This document shows, in pieces, positions 1-9,290 of a DNA stretch of 64,000 nucleotides. The stretch's first letter is position 1. Each line of letters opens with the position of its first letter. Origin of the DNA: SKUL01 sp964487545 (GTDB taxonomy: Bacteria; Bacteroidota; Bacteroidia; Flavobacteriales_D; SKUL01); assembly GCA_964487545.1 (NCBI GenBank), contig CAZARI010000001.1, forward strand, positions 1 through 64,000, given 5' to 3'. Below the pieces are notes generated by a model. It ran no database searches. It saw only the letters and a list, made by a program, of their open reading frames with translations, and had not been told where the DNA came from. Both the position numbers and the translations under genes were made by a program.

Positions 1-48
1 TTGGGCAGCGCAGCGAATTTAAAGCAGACTTTTTCGGATAATTAGCAA

Positions 49-822
49 TTAAACCACTCCGGCACTAATTGCCAGTAGCATTACAACAATGCAGACAAAG
101 CCGAGAATGAGTCCGGTAATCATAAATCCGCGCCCTTTGTATGCTTCGGGCCTTGAGGTAAATTTCACGAGACTTATGATACCGAGAATGACCGCGACCG
201 CGCCAAAAATAAGCCCAAAGACAAAGAGGCCGGAGATGCCGAATATCATCGAGATCAAACCCAACACCTCAAGTCTTCTCGCGGTCTGGTAGGCTGGAGG
301 GCTTTGCGGAGCCACGTGCACATTGCTGATCAGATCCACCGCTCCGTTGGCGTATTCAACAGAATGTACCGTCGATTTATTCACCACCACAATGGGTCCA
401 TCGGCGTAATTGCATCTGCGGTATTTAACCTCGCTTGGATTTATTTCCAGCACCTTCACCACCATCCTGCGTCCGTCAGTCATCACCAGGGTTTCACATT
501 CTTCGCTGATCTGCGCATTCGCAATTACGGCGGCTGCAGAAATTTTATCAGTGCTAAAAGCCAATTCATCACGGTTGGACACGGTAATTAACTCTTCTTC
601 GGAAAAGGCTAATTCCGGCTCGACCGTTTTGACGGATGGGATTTCAATAGTCGGTGGTTGATATTGATCTTGTTGTGCCGCGGTTTGTTGTTCGTGCTGA
701 CTGGCAGGCTTTTTCTTCCACTCTACGTGATACCCTGTCCGGTAACGTCGTTTTTCGATGGTGCACGATCCGAATAGAAAGAGAAATGCCAGCGATAGCA
801 GAAATAGATTACGAAAAGTCAT
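49..822 (-). CDS. Lipoprotein with DUF4190-like membrane domain
   Basis: A 257-residue protein of unknown function. Residues 1-20 form a lipoprotein signal peptide ending in the lipobox FGSC (Cys20), so the mature N-terminus should be lipid-anchored. Residues 21-75 are polar and low-complexity (Lys/Gln/Pro/Glu). Around residues 110-165 lies a compact segment (TDGRRMVVKV, then YRRCNYADGP and VHSVEYANG) that resembles a small beta domain seen in many Bacteroidota envelope proteins. The C-terminal 75 residues contain two or three hydrophobic Gly-rich helices separated by a basic loop, the pattern of DUF4190. The gene stands alone and has its own good -33/-7 promoter. A lipid anchor plus C-terminal helices implies envelope location; the function is not inferable. 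Confidence 0.8.
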   Translation of the reverse strand: MTFRNLFLLSLAFLFLFGSCTIEKRRYRTGYHVEWKKKPASQHEQQTAAQQDQYQPPTIEIPSVKTVEPELAFSEEELITVSNRDELAFSTDKISAAAVIANAQISEECETLVMTDGRRMVVKVLEINPSEVKYRRCNYADGPIVVVNKSTVHSVEYANGAVDLISNVHVAPQSPPAYQTARRLEVLGLISMIFGISGLFVFGLIFGAVAVILGIISLVKFTSRPEAYKGRGFMITGLILGFVCIVVMLLAISAGVV

Positions 823-853
823 TAAGCTTCTTTTGGTTAATAGATTGGTTGGT

Positions 854-881
854 CAAATATAAAGAAAAATACCTGTCCAAA
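854..881 (-). promoter_or_regulatory. Bacteroidota-type promoter for the 49-822 lipoprotein gene
   Basis: On the minus strand a TTTG (-33 like, 881-878) is followed after 16 bases by TATATTTG (861-854), an exact match to the TAnnTTTG -7 consensus. The ATG lies 31 bases downstream. Confidence 0.6.
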
Positions 882-909
882 TTTTAAAGATGACCGTAAA
901 ACGATTAAT

Positions 910-939
910 GCAGGCCACCGGTTTTTCACGTGGCCCTGC
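910..939 (-). terminator. Hairpin after the polysaccharide operon
   Basis: Just 7 bases after the stop of the sugar transferase gene, GCAGGCCAC (910-918) can pair with GTGGCCCTGC (930-939) with one bulged base around an 11-base loop. On the minus strand it is followed by ATTAATCGTTTT, only a weak U tract. It is the likely end of the leftward polysaccharide transcript. Confidence 0.5.
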
Positions 940-946
940 CCTGCTG

Positions 947-2317
947 TTATGTTTCCGTATTGGGCCGAACTACAAGCAGTGCGGTGAGCAGAACGATCTT
1001 TAAATCGAGCGCAAGCGACCAGTTTTCTACATAAAACCGATCGTATTTTACCCGATTGGCCAGGTGCTCGTAGTTTTTAATTTCACCGCGATAACCTTTT
1101 ACCTGCGCCAGGCCTGTGACGCCCGGACGAATGGCATGTCGCTGCATAAACTGCCCCACCCGGCTGGCGTATTCTTCGGTGTGTTTGAGCATGTGCGGAC
1201 GTGGTCCCACCACCGACATGTCGCCCTTTAGCACGTTAAAAAACTGAGGTAGTTCGTCGAGGGAGGTTTTGCGGATAAATCTACCTACCGTTGTAATGCG
1301 CGGGTCGTTTTGTGTAGCTTGTACCAAATCGGCTGTTTCGTTGACACGCATCGATCTGAATTTCCAGCAATCAAATTGCCGGTTGTCCAAACCGGTGCGC
1401 TTCTGTTTAAACAATACCGGACCTTTGGAGGTGAGTTTTATGAGCGCAGCTACAATAGGAAATAACCATGACAGTACAAACACGATAACAAATAGGGAGA
1501 AGGTAATATCGAACAACCTTTTCACCAACTTGTTTCCGGGATCATCGAGTGGCGTAACCGGAATGATCACCACCGGAATAGAATCGTAAGTCACAATATC
1601 CAGCGGTTTGGTTTCCCATTTAGGGTAATCGAGCACCAGACGTATTCTTATGAGGTTGTTTTCGCAATAAGCACCCAGTTGTTGCAAGGTGCTTTCTGGA
1701 ATGGAAACAGCACTGCAAAACAGCTCATTCAGTGGCTGCTCTTTGTGAAGTGACTTTACCTTTTCAATCAAGTCTTCCTTTTCAGAATCAATGTGTATTA
1801 CCTGTTGCTGTTGATAGCCATGTGTTCGAAACTCAAAATAATAGGCAAGATCGCGCACCGTTTGTCCGCTGCCTGCAAATACCAATCTCGATGAGGCTCC
1901 GATTTTGCGTTGATACCAAAGATTTAACTTTCGCACCATCAGCTCAGTAAGTGGAATGAGCAAAAAGAAAAGCAGGCAGAAATAAATCAGAAAAAGCCGT
2001 GAATAATATGTTTTAATCAGGCCGTTAAACGCCAGCAACATGATTAAATGCAATACGGCTACCTGAAGAAATAATAAAATACGCCTGCGTTGTTTCAGGT
2101 TGATTTTTGCCGGTTTGTAATAACCCCGAATGGCGGTAGAAATGATCCAAACCAAATTCACAAAAAGCAACAGCGCGATGTAGTGATTGCTGCTAAAAAC
2201 ATCCAACCATTCTGATCTAAACCGGATGATTGCCGCCGCAATAAATGCCAGATTCAATACTGCGTAATTTACAATACGAGTGTGAAGTACCAGCGTATAT
2301 GTCAAGTTTCTATTCAA
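947..2317 (-). CDS. Polyprenyl-phosphate sugar-1-phosphate transferase (WcaJ/WbaP type)
   Basis: This is the initiating enzyme that moves a sugar-1-phosphate from a nucleotide sugar to undecaprenyl phosphate at the inner membrane. The 456-residue protein has the full architecture: four N-terminal membrane helices (about residues 15-125), a soluble Rossmann-like domain (about 140-250), a further helix (about 268-295), and the catalytic bacterial sugar transferase domain. The catalytic domain shows LFKQKRTG, CWKFRSM, SLDELPQFFNVLKGDMS and VGPRPH. It is the last gene of the leftward operon; its start overlaps the upstream ligase-like gene by 8 bases, implying translational coupling. The exact sugar (glucose, galactose or N-acetyl derivative) cannot be read from sequence. 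Confidence 0.93.
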   Translation of the reverse strand: MNRNLTYTLVLHTRIVNYAVLNLAFIAAAIIRFRSEWLDVFSSNHYIALLLFVNLVWIISTAIRGYYKPAKINLKQRRRILLFLQVAVLHLIMLLAFNGLIKTYYSRLFLIYFCLLFFLLIPLTELMVRKLNLWYQRKIGASSRLVFAGSGQTVRDLAYYFEFRTHGYQQQQVIHIDSEKEDLIEKVKSLHKEQPLNELFCSAVSIPESTLQQLGAYCENNLIRIRLVLDYPKWETKPLDIVTYDSIPVVIIPVTPLDDPGNKLVKRLFDITFSLFVIVFVLSWLFPIVAALIKLTSKGPVLFKQKRTGLDNRQFDCWKFRSMRVNETADLVQATQNDPRITTVGRFIRKTSLDELPQFFNVLKGDMSVVGPRPHMLKHTEEYASRVGQFMQRHAIRPGVTGLAQVKGYRGEIKNYEHLANRVKYDRFYVENWSLALDLKIVLLTALLVVRPNTET

Positions 2318-3602
2318 GTGGAATGTTACTTGGCTTTGTATTTAATACATTTGGAATTCGCATCAATAATACCGAGAAAAATGCGATACTTACAATACCC
2401 CATTGCCTTTCGAACATACTTTCGGTAATTATGCTCATGGCCACGATTAACCCGAAGGCAAACAACAACCAGTTTTGCCTGAACCATCCTACTACACACA
2501 GGCCCCACAACCAAATAATAAGCACCAAAAAACCCGGAACACCTATCGTTAATAGGGTTTCGAAGTATTGATTGTGCGGATTGAACTCATAATGCAGCGC
2601 CATCTGAAAATTGTTATTCTCATAGGTTTTATTCAATTCGTTTTGCATGTCGCCTGTGCCAACACCCAAAATTGGTGACTCGGCCCATCGCTCCAGTGTG
2701 TTTTTCCATTTGTGTATCCGAATGGATCGCCCGCCGTATTGGTTTTCGGTATAGTCGGACGAAAAGTCGAACATCTCAACAAAACGCTGCTTGTTTTCTG
2801 CACTGCTCAAAATGACAACCATCGCAAGAAGAAGCATCGCACCCATAGTAAACAAATACTTTCTGCGCTGCGCAGGCGAAGGTAAGAACAACATGATCAG
2901 TGCTGCTCCAGTAGCAAACAACACCAGGATCTCCATTCGCGAACTCAGCATGATGATGGTGATGAAAAAGAAGGTCAACAGTGGAAACACCCTTCTTTTT
3001 CTTTGGTAAAACCATTGACCGGCAAAGGCGGATTCTGCATAAAGCGCAATCAAAAAATAAAAGGCCAGCACCAAATAATACGACAAGTATATGGGTTGAA
3101 ACCGAATGGCTCCAGCTAGTTTTTCGTAGGTAATGGCTTCAATCCAGCCGATTTGCTCGTGCGCCGAAGCGTTCAAAACGGCCATACAAAAAGCAACAAT
3201 TGCGGCAAAAAAAGCGCTGCATACAAAAACAAACAAACCCCAGGCAATGTGTTCTCTTCTTAGCGATGCCGCAGTACCTACAATGAGCGGTGCCAGAATC
3301 AGCGACAGTTTTTGTTCGACTGATCTCCATCCAATGGCTGTGTTTTCGGTATAAACCATACCGGCCAAATACAACAAGAAAAGCGCAGCAGGCAGCCAGA
3401 TCAACACATTGCCCGCATTGCTAAACTTTGTTCTAAAGTTTCCTTCGGCGATCCAAGCCACGACCAACAAAAGGATGGAAACAGTATTGAACGGCCATGC
3501 AGGATTAACGCGAGCCAAGAACAAGGTAGCCAGAACCAGCCCAAGCGAAACGGTGTAAAAACCGGTGATTTTATCGCTAAACAGCGGTCTGAACAGCTTC
3601 AT
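2310..3602 (-). CDS. O-antigen ligase/polymerase family membrane protein
   Basis: A 430-residue polytopic protein with about ten hydrophobic helices and a large loop at roughly residues 280-345. The loop contains WAESPILGVGTGD and FNPHNQYFETLLTIG, the Gly-rich and HN motifs typical of the Wzy_C (O-antigen ligase) family. Such enzymes polymerise undecaprenyl-linked repeat units or transfer finished glycan to an acceptor in the periplasm. It overlaps both neighbours (4 bases with the upstream glycosyltransferase, 8 with the downstream sugar transferase). A second Wzy-like gene sits at 5865-7088, so one may be the polymerase and the other a ligase. The assignment between these roles is open. Confidence 0.85.
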   Translation of the reverse strand: MKLFRPLFSDKITGFYTVSLGLVLATLFLARVNPAWPFNTVSILLLVVAWIAEGNFRTKFSNAGNVLIWLPAALFLLYLAGMVYTENTAIGWRSVEQKLSLILAPLIVGTAASLRREHIAWGLFVFVCSAFFAAIVAFCMAVLNASAHEQIGWIEAITYEKLAGAIRFQPIYLSYYLVLAFYFLIALYAESAFAGQWFYQRKRRVFPLLTFFFITIIMLSSRMEILVLFATGAALIMLFLPSPAQRRKYLFTMGAMLLLAMVVILSSAENKQRFVEMFDFSSDYTENQYGGRSIRIHKWKNTLERWAESPILGVGTGDMQNELNKTYENNNFQMALHYEFNPHNQYFETLLTIGVPGFLVLIIWLWGLCVVGWFRQNWLLFAFGLIVAMSIITESMFERQWGIVSIAFFSVLLMRIPNVLNTKPSNIPLE

Positions 3603-4702
3603 GATCGCAATGGGTTAGCATGCGCCGCAAAAGTGGCTTCATACTGATCAATTATCTTTTCCCAGTTGTACTGTTCGGCAATTTGTTTGCGATTATTCGA
3701 TATCATCGTTGCATACTGTGTGCGATCGCCAAAAGATTTGATGGTTTGTGAAACGGATTCGGCAGAATCGAAGTACAGCGCTTCCGACTCCAAAACGGCT
3801 TGATTAAACGGGTTTTCATGAGCAGCTATGACTGCTCCTGCTCCCATTGCCTCCAGCAACGAAGGATTGGTTCCTCCCACGGAGTGACCGTGAAAATATA
3901 ACCTAGCAAAATGCCGCAGATTGTCGATTAACTCACTGTCGTATATGCCGCCAACAAACCGAATGTTGGGATGTTTTATAAATCGCTCCACCAGGTGGCT
4001 GCCAAAGGCGTTTTCAGTTCTCCCGACCACTAAAAACGGCCTTTCTTCTGCCGACTTCACATAACCATCTAGAATCATTTCAATGTTGTTTTCGGGCTCC
4101 ATGCGGGCAATCAGCAAGTAATAATTGAAGGGTTGCACATGATATGGACTGATTTTTTGTTCATCGGAATTTTCAAAAACCTTCGCTCCGTATGCGATAA
4201 ACACCGCGGGTTGACCATATTTTTCGTACAGATAGGTTTGAATGGCTTGCGAATCGGCAATCAGGATATCGCTGGTTTTAACGGCCCATGATTCTGCGTA
4301 TTTCAAAAACTTTTTGACCCATTTATTGTATTTACTGCGCTTCCACTCCAGCCCATCCATATTGGTAAAAACCACCGCATGGCGCGGAAGTAATTTTCCC
4401 CAAACCGAGCTACTGGTATATCCCAGTTGGAGCAAGATATCGAAAGAACGAGATCGCGCGTCGCGAATACAATTCAAATCGTAGATAAACTGGCCGGCCG
4501 TGCCGATTTTGTCTTCCGGATCAGAGCAGTGTACAATCTCAACGCCCCGATAGTTTTTTTCCTGAAACGGGTGATTGCTACTATTGTACACCACTACCTG
4601 ATGCCCTCGTTTTACCAATCCCACAGAAAGATATTCTGCAAATTGCTCAAATCCGCCATAGTGGTTAGGAATGCCGCGGGTGCCGAGAATACCAATTTTC
4701 AA
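3599..4702 (-). CDS. Glycosyltransferase with DUF1972 N-terminal domain
   Basis: A 367-residue GT-B glycosyltransferase. The N-terminus MKIGILGTRGIPNHYGGFEQ is the signature of the DUF1972 family (putative rhamnosyltransferases). The C-terminal half carries the donor-site loop HGHSVGGTNPSLLEAMGAG with the acidic residue expected of GT4 enzymes. It should act at the cytoplasmic face of the membrane, adding one sugar to the lipid-linked repeat. Its stop overlaps the downstream ligase-like gene by 4 bases. A 77-base gap separates it from the upstream glycosyltransferase. Sugar specificity is not determinable. Confidence 0.9.
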   Translation of the reverse strand: MKIGILGTRGIPNHYGGFEQFAEYLSVGLVKRGHQVVVYNSSNHPFQEKNYRGVEIVHCSDPEDKIGTAGQFIYDLNCIRDARSRSFDILLQLGYTSSSVWGKLLPRHAVVFTNMDGLEWKRSKYNKWVKKFLKYAESWAVKTSDILIADSQAIQTYLYEKYGQPAVFIAYGAKVFENSDEQKISPYHVQPFNYYLLIARMEPENNIEMILDGYVKSAEERPFLVVGRTENAFGSHLVERFIKHPNIRFVGGIYDSELIDNLRHFARLYFHGHSVGGTNPSLLEAMGAGAVIAAHENPFNQAVLESEALYFDSAESVSQTIKSFGDRTQYATMISNNRKQIAEQYNWEKIIDQYEATFAAHANPLRS

Positions 4703-4779
4703 TGCTCAGAAAGTTTGTTGGGAAATGGTTAAGAACAGCCTCATTGTATCACTTGCGAAGAACGGAAATTTAAGTAAAA

Positions 4780-5868
4780 CTATTCCACCGCGTTTGGCTT
4801 TAACGCTAAATAGTATGCCGATGCCGTTTTTTGTGCCGCAATATCCCAGCGGTAATTTTTCATCACCATTTGTCTTAAATCCGGATTAACGGGCGAATGG
4901 AGTGCTTTTTCAACTGCACTTTTTATCGTTTCCGGTTGATCGGGTTCACAATATATCGCCGCATCTCCAAAATATTCTGTGGCATCTCCCCTTGTGGTAA
5001 TCACCACGTTGCAGCCCATAGCCGCCGCCTCGAGCGAACTCAATCCGGTGGTTTCAAAAAAGCTGGGCAATACATGCACTTTGGCTTTCGCCAACTCCCC
5101 GATGATGTTGGTTTTATCAAGCTGACCCAAAAACTGAACATTATTGCCGGCCACTTTCATACACTTTAAATGATACTGTTGATGATTTGGAGCCGGCTTT
5201 CCGATAATCTTCAATGGAATATCGGTACCGTTCAGTGCTTTGATTAGGTTAAGTTGGTTTTTTATTACTTCGATACGACCGATACACAACACGCCTGATC
5301 TTTCGACGGCAGGCAATAAATCATCCATAAATTCGCTTCCCACGGCATTAGGCACTTTGATATAGGGCGTATCAAATCGGTAACGCTTCTGAAGCCGATT
5401 GTATTCATTGTTTGAATTGGGCAACAAAACCCTTGACGCTTGCAGACAGTTCTCCACCGAACGTTTATGTCCGTTGATTAGATAATCAATCGGAAGTGGC
5501 GGCTGTTGTTTTAATACCGATCGTGCAATATTCTTTAGAAACTCCATTCCATCTGGGCCAAAAATATTGCTGACTAAACGCATTGGAAATGATTTAAACT
5601 TCCGCTCTACTTCGGAATAATCGACAAAAATGGGAGAAAGCACAAACGGCAATTCCGACTTTTTGATGTGAGGAAGGATTGCATCCGGGCGAATGACATT
5701 AAAAAAATGAATCAGTTGATATTGGCTGTAATCGATGGTTTCGTCAGACAGGTGAATATCGGCATCCACTCCCAATGCTTTCAGGGCACGGGCCGTTTCG
5801 GAAATCTGAACCGTATCTCCCCCCGGAACGGTGAACAAATTAGCCCGACTAATCATCAATACTTTCAT
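4780..5868 (-). CDS. GT4-family glycosyltransferase
   Basis: A 362-residue GT-B glycosyltransferase. The N-terminal domain begins MKVLMISRANLFTVPGGDTV, with the Gly-rich acceptor loop. The C-terminal domain contains GRIEVIKNQLNLIKAL and the E-x7-E donor motif FFETTGLSSLEAAAMGC (two Glu separated by seven residues). These are hallmarks of retaining GT4 enzymes using nucleotide sugars. Its start overlaps the upstream Wzy-like gene by 4 bases. It presumably adds one residue of the repeat unit made by this operon. Confidence 0.9.
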   Translation of the reverse strand: MKVLMISRANLFTVPGGDTVQISETARALKALGVDADIHLSDETIDYSQYQLIHFFNVIRPDAILPHIKKSELPFVLSPIFVDYSEVERKFKSFPMRLVSNIFGPDGMEFLKNIARSVLKQQPPLPIDYLINGHKRSVENCLQASRVLLPNSNNEYNRLQKRYRFDTPYIKVPNAVGSEFMDDLLPAVERSGVLCIGRIEVIKNQLNLIKALNGTDIPLKIIGKPAPNHQQYHLKCMKVAGNNVQFLGQLDKTNIIGELAKAKVHVLPSFFETTGLSSLEAAAMGCNVVITTRGDATEYFGDAAIYCEPDQPETIKSAVEKALHSPVNPDLRQMVMKNYRWDIAAQKTASAYYLALKPNAVE

Positions 5869-7088
5869 AAATCAACCTTTTTTTGGTTTAGATCAAACTC
5901 CGGATAAATTCGAGCAAATGCCATTACCCACATCATTATTTCGGTTGAAGAAAATATAAAACTACCCATCATCTGATAGCTGAAAATGAATGCAAACAGC
6001 GAGAGATTGAACAGGTTTTTATACAAGCTAAATTTCCAAAAACAAAACAGTTGAAAAGCTATTTTCAGCACCAAACCCGTTATGCCGAATATGGCCAGGG
6101 TCTCGGCCATCGCATTTGGAATATTGAGTACCGGCCAGTTTTCTTTACTGTAACCTACCGGATCCATTGCTTCATAATACGGACGAATGACATCTTCAGC
6201 AACGTATTTAATTTGTCCCAGACCGATGCCAAACCAAATGTTTTTGGTTTCGGCGCATTGCCAAGCCAGACTATACGCCTCGGTCGTTCTGCCGTTTACC
6301 GAAGTATCGTTTCCTGCAAGAATATGATCGATTCGCTCCGACAACGGATTCGGAACAAGATACACAGCCATTATTCCCAACAACCCAATCAGCGAAAGAA
6401 CACCCCAACGGGTCGGTAATCTCTTAAAATTAAGTGCTGAAAAAATCATTAACACAAACACCGTTACGGCCAAAGAAGCGCCAAAGCCAAAAGAAACGGT
6501 CAGCGCAATCGGGATGGATACGATCAGCAAATAGATAACGCTTTTGACGGTAAACTTTCTTAGTAGTTTACAAAAAAAGTAAAGAAAGATGGGGCTGAGC
6601 GTGAGTGCCAAGTGCGAGGGTTCGTAACTCAGCGCTTGAAATCGCCAGAGAAAACCCTTACCAGTGAAAGTGTGATTCGTCCAGAACACTTCGCGAAACG
6701 GAGTGAAAAATACCGCTACGCCAAGCAATAGCATCAGCCCAGACATAAGCGAAAGCCACTGGAAAATTTTCTCGGTTTGAATGTGCTGCGATATCAAAAA
6801 ATGATAACCCACAATGCCCGATGCAATCAGCACCAAAAAAAAGACCGTTGACTGAATATAATCCAAAACCAGCACGCCTTGCACAAAATGAATAATGGCG
6901 TAGAGAACAATGATGCCCGATAGGATAGCATAGAATCTCAGGTATTTGGTTGTGAGTACCTTGAATTTTAAAACCCAAAGTAGACTGGTGTATGTCACCG
7001 GTGCCGGTAATCCCCAGTTATTGAGAAAAAAGTAGATAAACGAAAGCAATTTGGTTGCGGAGATATTCTTAATCCATCTTGCGAACAT
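5865..7088 (-). CDS. Wzy-like polysaccharide polymerase
   Basis: A 407-residue protein made almost entirely of hydrophobic helices (about ten to twelve) with a periplasmic-type loop around residues 270-330. The loop contains WFGIGLGQIKYV and a following LNIPNAMAETLAIFG segment, resembling the loop of O-antigen polymerases. Sequence identity among such proteins is low, so the call rests on topology, length, loop motif and position among glycosyltransferases. It overlaps the upstream GT2 gene by 20 bases and the downstream GT4 gene by 4. It is the best candidate for the repeat-unit polymerase of the leftward operon. Confidence 0.78.
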   Translation of the reverse strand: MFARWIKNISATKLLSFIYFFLNNWGLPAPVTYTSLLWVLKFKVLTTKYLRFYAILSGIIVLYAIIHFVQGVLVLDYIQSTVFFLVLIASGIVGYHFLISQHIQTEKIFQWLSLMSGLMLLLGVAVFFTPFREVFWTNHTFTGKGFLWRFQALSYEPSHLALTLSPIFLYFFCKLLRKFTVKSVIYLLIVSIPIALTVSFGFGASLAVTVFVLMIFSALNFKRLPTRWGVLSLIGLLGIMAVYLVPNPLSERIDHILAGNDTSVNGRTTEAYSLAWQCAETKNIWFGIGLGQIKYVAEDVIRPYYEAMDPVGYSKENWPVLNIPNAMAETLAIFGITGLVLKIAFQLFCFWKFSLYKNLFNLSLFAFIFSYQMMGSFIFSSTEIMMWVMAFARIYPEFDLNQKKVDL

Positions 7089-7833
7089 ATTTCCGGAAAA
7101 TTATTTTGAACAATACAATGTAATAATCAACTCTGGCCATTAGTACACTTCGCGCTCGGTTTTTGATTTTTGCCCGCAATGCCTCGCGCAAGGCAGGTTC
7201 TACTTGGGTGGAGCTGACACCTTCGGCTCCCATTTCTATGATGAAGTTGTCGATAAACACAACGTGCAACGATTCGCCAGCACGAAGTAAGATCTCATAA
7301 TCACCTGCAATGCGAAACGAATCGTCAAATAAACCATACTTTTTAAAATAAAAAGCATTATGCCAGCCGCCGGCGTGTAATATTTTCATTTCCTTTTTGA
7401 AAACCGGCCACTTCCATTCGGTACCAAACACACGCTCTACATTGCCGTTTTTTACCATTCGTGTTTTGGCAGTAATGAAATCCGCATCGGGATTAGCGGT
7501 AGCCATTTCGGCCATTTTGTGAAGCGCGCCGGGGAGCAATATATCGTCGGTGCCGATGAAGGTGATCCAACGGCCATTGGCTCGCTTTAAACCTTTATTC
7601 CATGCGTCGTATATACCTTTGTCCTTTTCTGAAATCCAGTCGAAGCCTATGCCTTTGTCAATGAATCTTTGCTGATACGCCTCGATGATTTCCAACGTTT
7701 TGTCTGTCGATCCTCCATCGACGATAAGCACTGCCATGTCCCTAAAGTCCTGTGCAAGAATAGAGTCAAGCATTGTTTGAATGACTTTCTCACTGTTAAA
7801 GCTTGCAGCAATGACAGAAATTAAAGGTTTCAT
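7069..7833 (-). CDS. GT2-family glycosyltransferase
   Basis: A 254-residue GT-A fold transferase. It starts MKPLISVIAASFNSEKVIQ, with the nucleotide-binding motif VDGGSTDKTLEIIE at about residues 38-51. The motifs GIYDAWNKG and FIGTDD provide the metal-binding acidic pair. This layout is that of WcaA/WcaE-like GT2 enzymes of capsule and O-antigen loci. It is 7 bases downstream of the aminotransferase gene and overlaps the Wzy-like gene by 20 bases. The C-terminal 40 residues are basic and hydrophobic and may contact the membrane. Confidence 0.9.
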   Translation of the reverse strand: MKPLISVIAASFNSEKVIQTMLDSILAQDFRDMAVLIVDGGSTDKTLEIIEAYQQRFIDKGIGFDWISEKDKGIYDAWNKGLKRANGRWITFIGTDDILLPGALHKMAEMATANPDADFITAKTRMVKNGNVERVFGTEWKWPVFKKEMKILHAGGWHNAFYFKKYGLFDDSFRIAGDYEILLRAGESLHVVFIDNFIIEMGAEGVSSTQVEPALREALRAKIKNRARSVLMARVDYYIVLFKIIFRKYVRKMD

Positions 7834-7840
7834 AGACGGG

Positions 7841-8944
7841 CTATTTCACGAAAAGATTCAGACGATCAACAATGTATTCGATATCCGATTCAGAATGAGC
7901 AAAGGATACGGGCAAACTGAGCGTGGTTTGATGGATTTCTTCAGCTACCGGATACCGTCCGCTCAAAACCGATTTCATGGCTTTTTGTTGATGTGGTGGC
8001 ACCGGATAATGAATTTCGGTTCTGATGCCATTTTCAAGTAAATATGCACGCAGTTCATCGCGCCGATGGGTTCGGATGTTAAAGATGTGAAAGACATCAA
8101 AGGCTTCGGGTTGAACTAAAGGAAGGGTAAAGTCGTCCGGCAAGTGATCGAAATAGATTTGCGCCAGCCTGCGTTTGTGCTGGTTGATGCGATCGAGATA
8201 CTGTAGCTTCACATTCAGAAAAGCGGCTTGAAGTTCATCCAACCGAGAGTTAATTCCAGCGACTTCGTTATAGTATTTTTTCTTTGAGCCATAATTCCTA
8301 ATCATTTTAGCCGCTGCATCCAACTCCGGATCGTTGGTGATTAGTGCACCACCGTCACCCAGCGCGCCCAGATTCTTGGTCGGATAAAAACTAAATGCGC
8401 CAAAATCGCCAAAGCTACCGGCTACTTGATGGTCATAACGCGCACCGTGTGCTTGAGCAGCATCTTCAATCACTTTGAGGTGGTGTGCTTTGGCCACGTC
8501 CATAATGCCTGACATGTTACAACATTTTCCGTAGAGATGCACCGGCATAACCGCTACGGTTTTACTGCTTATTGCAGATTCAACACCTTCGGGGGTAATG
8601 TTGTATGTTACCATGTCTGGTTCAACCAAAACAGGAACCAGTCCGTTGTTGACAATGGCCAAAATGGTGGCTATGTAGGTATTGGACGGAACAATGACCT
8701 CTCCCCCTTTTTTAAACCGAAATACTTGTAGCGCTATGGTCAGGGCATCAAGTCCCGATGCTACTCCGCTGCAGTATTTAGCGTTGCAATATGCGCTGAA
8801 CGCGTGCTCAAACGAGGTCACTTCATTTCCCAGCACATACCATCCGCTTGCCAGAAATGCATTGAATTTTTGCCGGAACTCCGCTTCGAATGGTCGGTTC
8901 AGTGCACCTAGATCCTCGTAAAGAATTTGTTTAGTAGGGTTCAT
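7841..8944 (-). CDS. DegT/DnrJ/EryC1-family sugar aminotransferase (FdtB/QdtB-like)
   Basis: A 367-residue PLP-dependent aminotransferase. The Schiff-base lysine is Lys190 in SFYPTKNLGALGDGGA, and Asp161 in EDAAQAHG should pair with the pyridine nitrogen. The family converts keto sugars on nucleotide carriers to amino sugars. Its immediate partner is a 3,4-ketoisomerase gene overlapping by 14 bases, which points to a 3-amino-3,6-dideoxyhexose (Fuc3N or Qui3N type) made from dTDP-4-keto-6-deoxyglucose. No acetyltransferase and no RmlA/RmlB gene is visible in the window, so the donor must be supplied from elsewhere. The product stereochemistry depends on the isomerase and is not readable here. 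Confidence 0.92.
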   Translation of the reverse strand: MNPTKQILYEDLGALNRPFEAEFRQKFNAFLASGWYVLGNEVTSFEHAFSAYCNAKYCSGVASGLDALTIALQVFRFKKGGEVIVPSNTYIATILAIVNNGLVPVLVEPDMVTYNITPEGVESAISSKTVAVMPVHLYGKCCNMSGIMDVAKAHHLKVIEDAAQAHGARYDHQVAGSFGDFGAFSFYPTKNLGALGDGGALITNDPELDAAAKMIRNYGSKKKYYNEVAGINSRLDELQAAFLNVKLQYLDRINQHKRRLAQIYFDHLPDDFTLPLVQPEAFDVFHIFNIRTHRRDELRAYLLENGIRTEIHYPVPPHQQKAMKSVLSGRYPVAEEIHQTTLSLPVSFAHSESDIEYIVDRLNLFVK

Positions 8945-9290
8945 CGATATAATCGTTTACATCGTATTTGCGAGAAGCCATTACCAGCAAAATACAGTCG
9001 TCAGAAAATTTATCCATTGTGTGCCAATCTTCCTTTTCGAGAATCAGCCCTCGCCTTGGATCGTTGAGCACATATACCGATTCGGTTTTGCCGTTGTTGA
9101 CATAGATCTCGCAACTACCGCTAACACAGACCAGCGCCTGAATGGTTTGTTTGTGTCGGTGACCTCCCCTTTTTTCTGACGCCTCATAGATATAATACAC
9201 CCGTTTAATTGAAAATGGTATCATTTCCTGAGCAACAGTCAATTTCCCCCTTTGGTCACCATACGTTGGTAAATAAATTAATTCTGCCAT
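8931..9290 (-). CDS. dTDP-keto-6-deoxyhexose 3,4-ketoisomerase (FdtA/QdtA cupin)
   Basis: A 119-residue small cupin of the WxcM/FdtA/QdtA family. It shows YGDQRGKL near the N-terminus, the conserved RGGHRHK block (His44 and His46) and LEKEDWHTM further on. The enzyme moves the keto group of dTDP-4-keto-6-deoxyglucose from C4 to C3 so that the adjacent aminotransferase can act. It is slightly shorter than the roughly 135-140 residues usual for the family, but no core motif is missing. It is the first gene of the leftward eight-gene operon. I could not find a clear TAnnTTTG promoter directly upstream. Confidence 0.9.
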   Translation of the reverse strand: MAELIYLPTYGDQRGKLTVAQEMIPFSIKRVYYIYEASEKRGGHRHKQTIQALVCVSGSCEIYVNNGKTESVYVLNDPRRGLILEKEDWHTMDKFSDDCILLVMASRKYDVNDYIDEPY

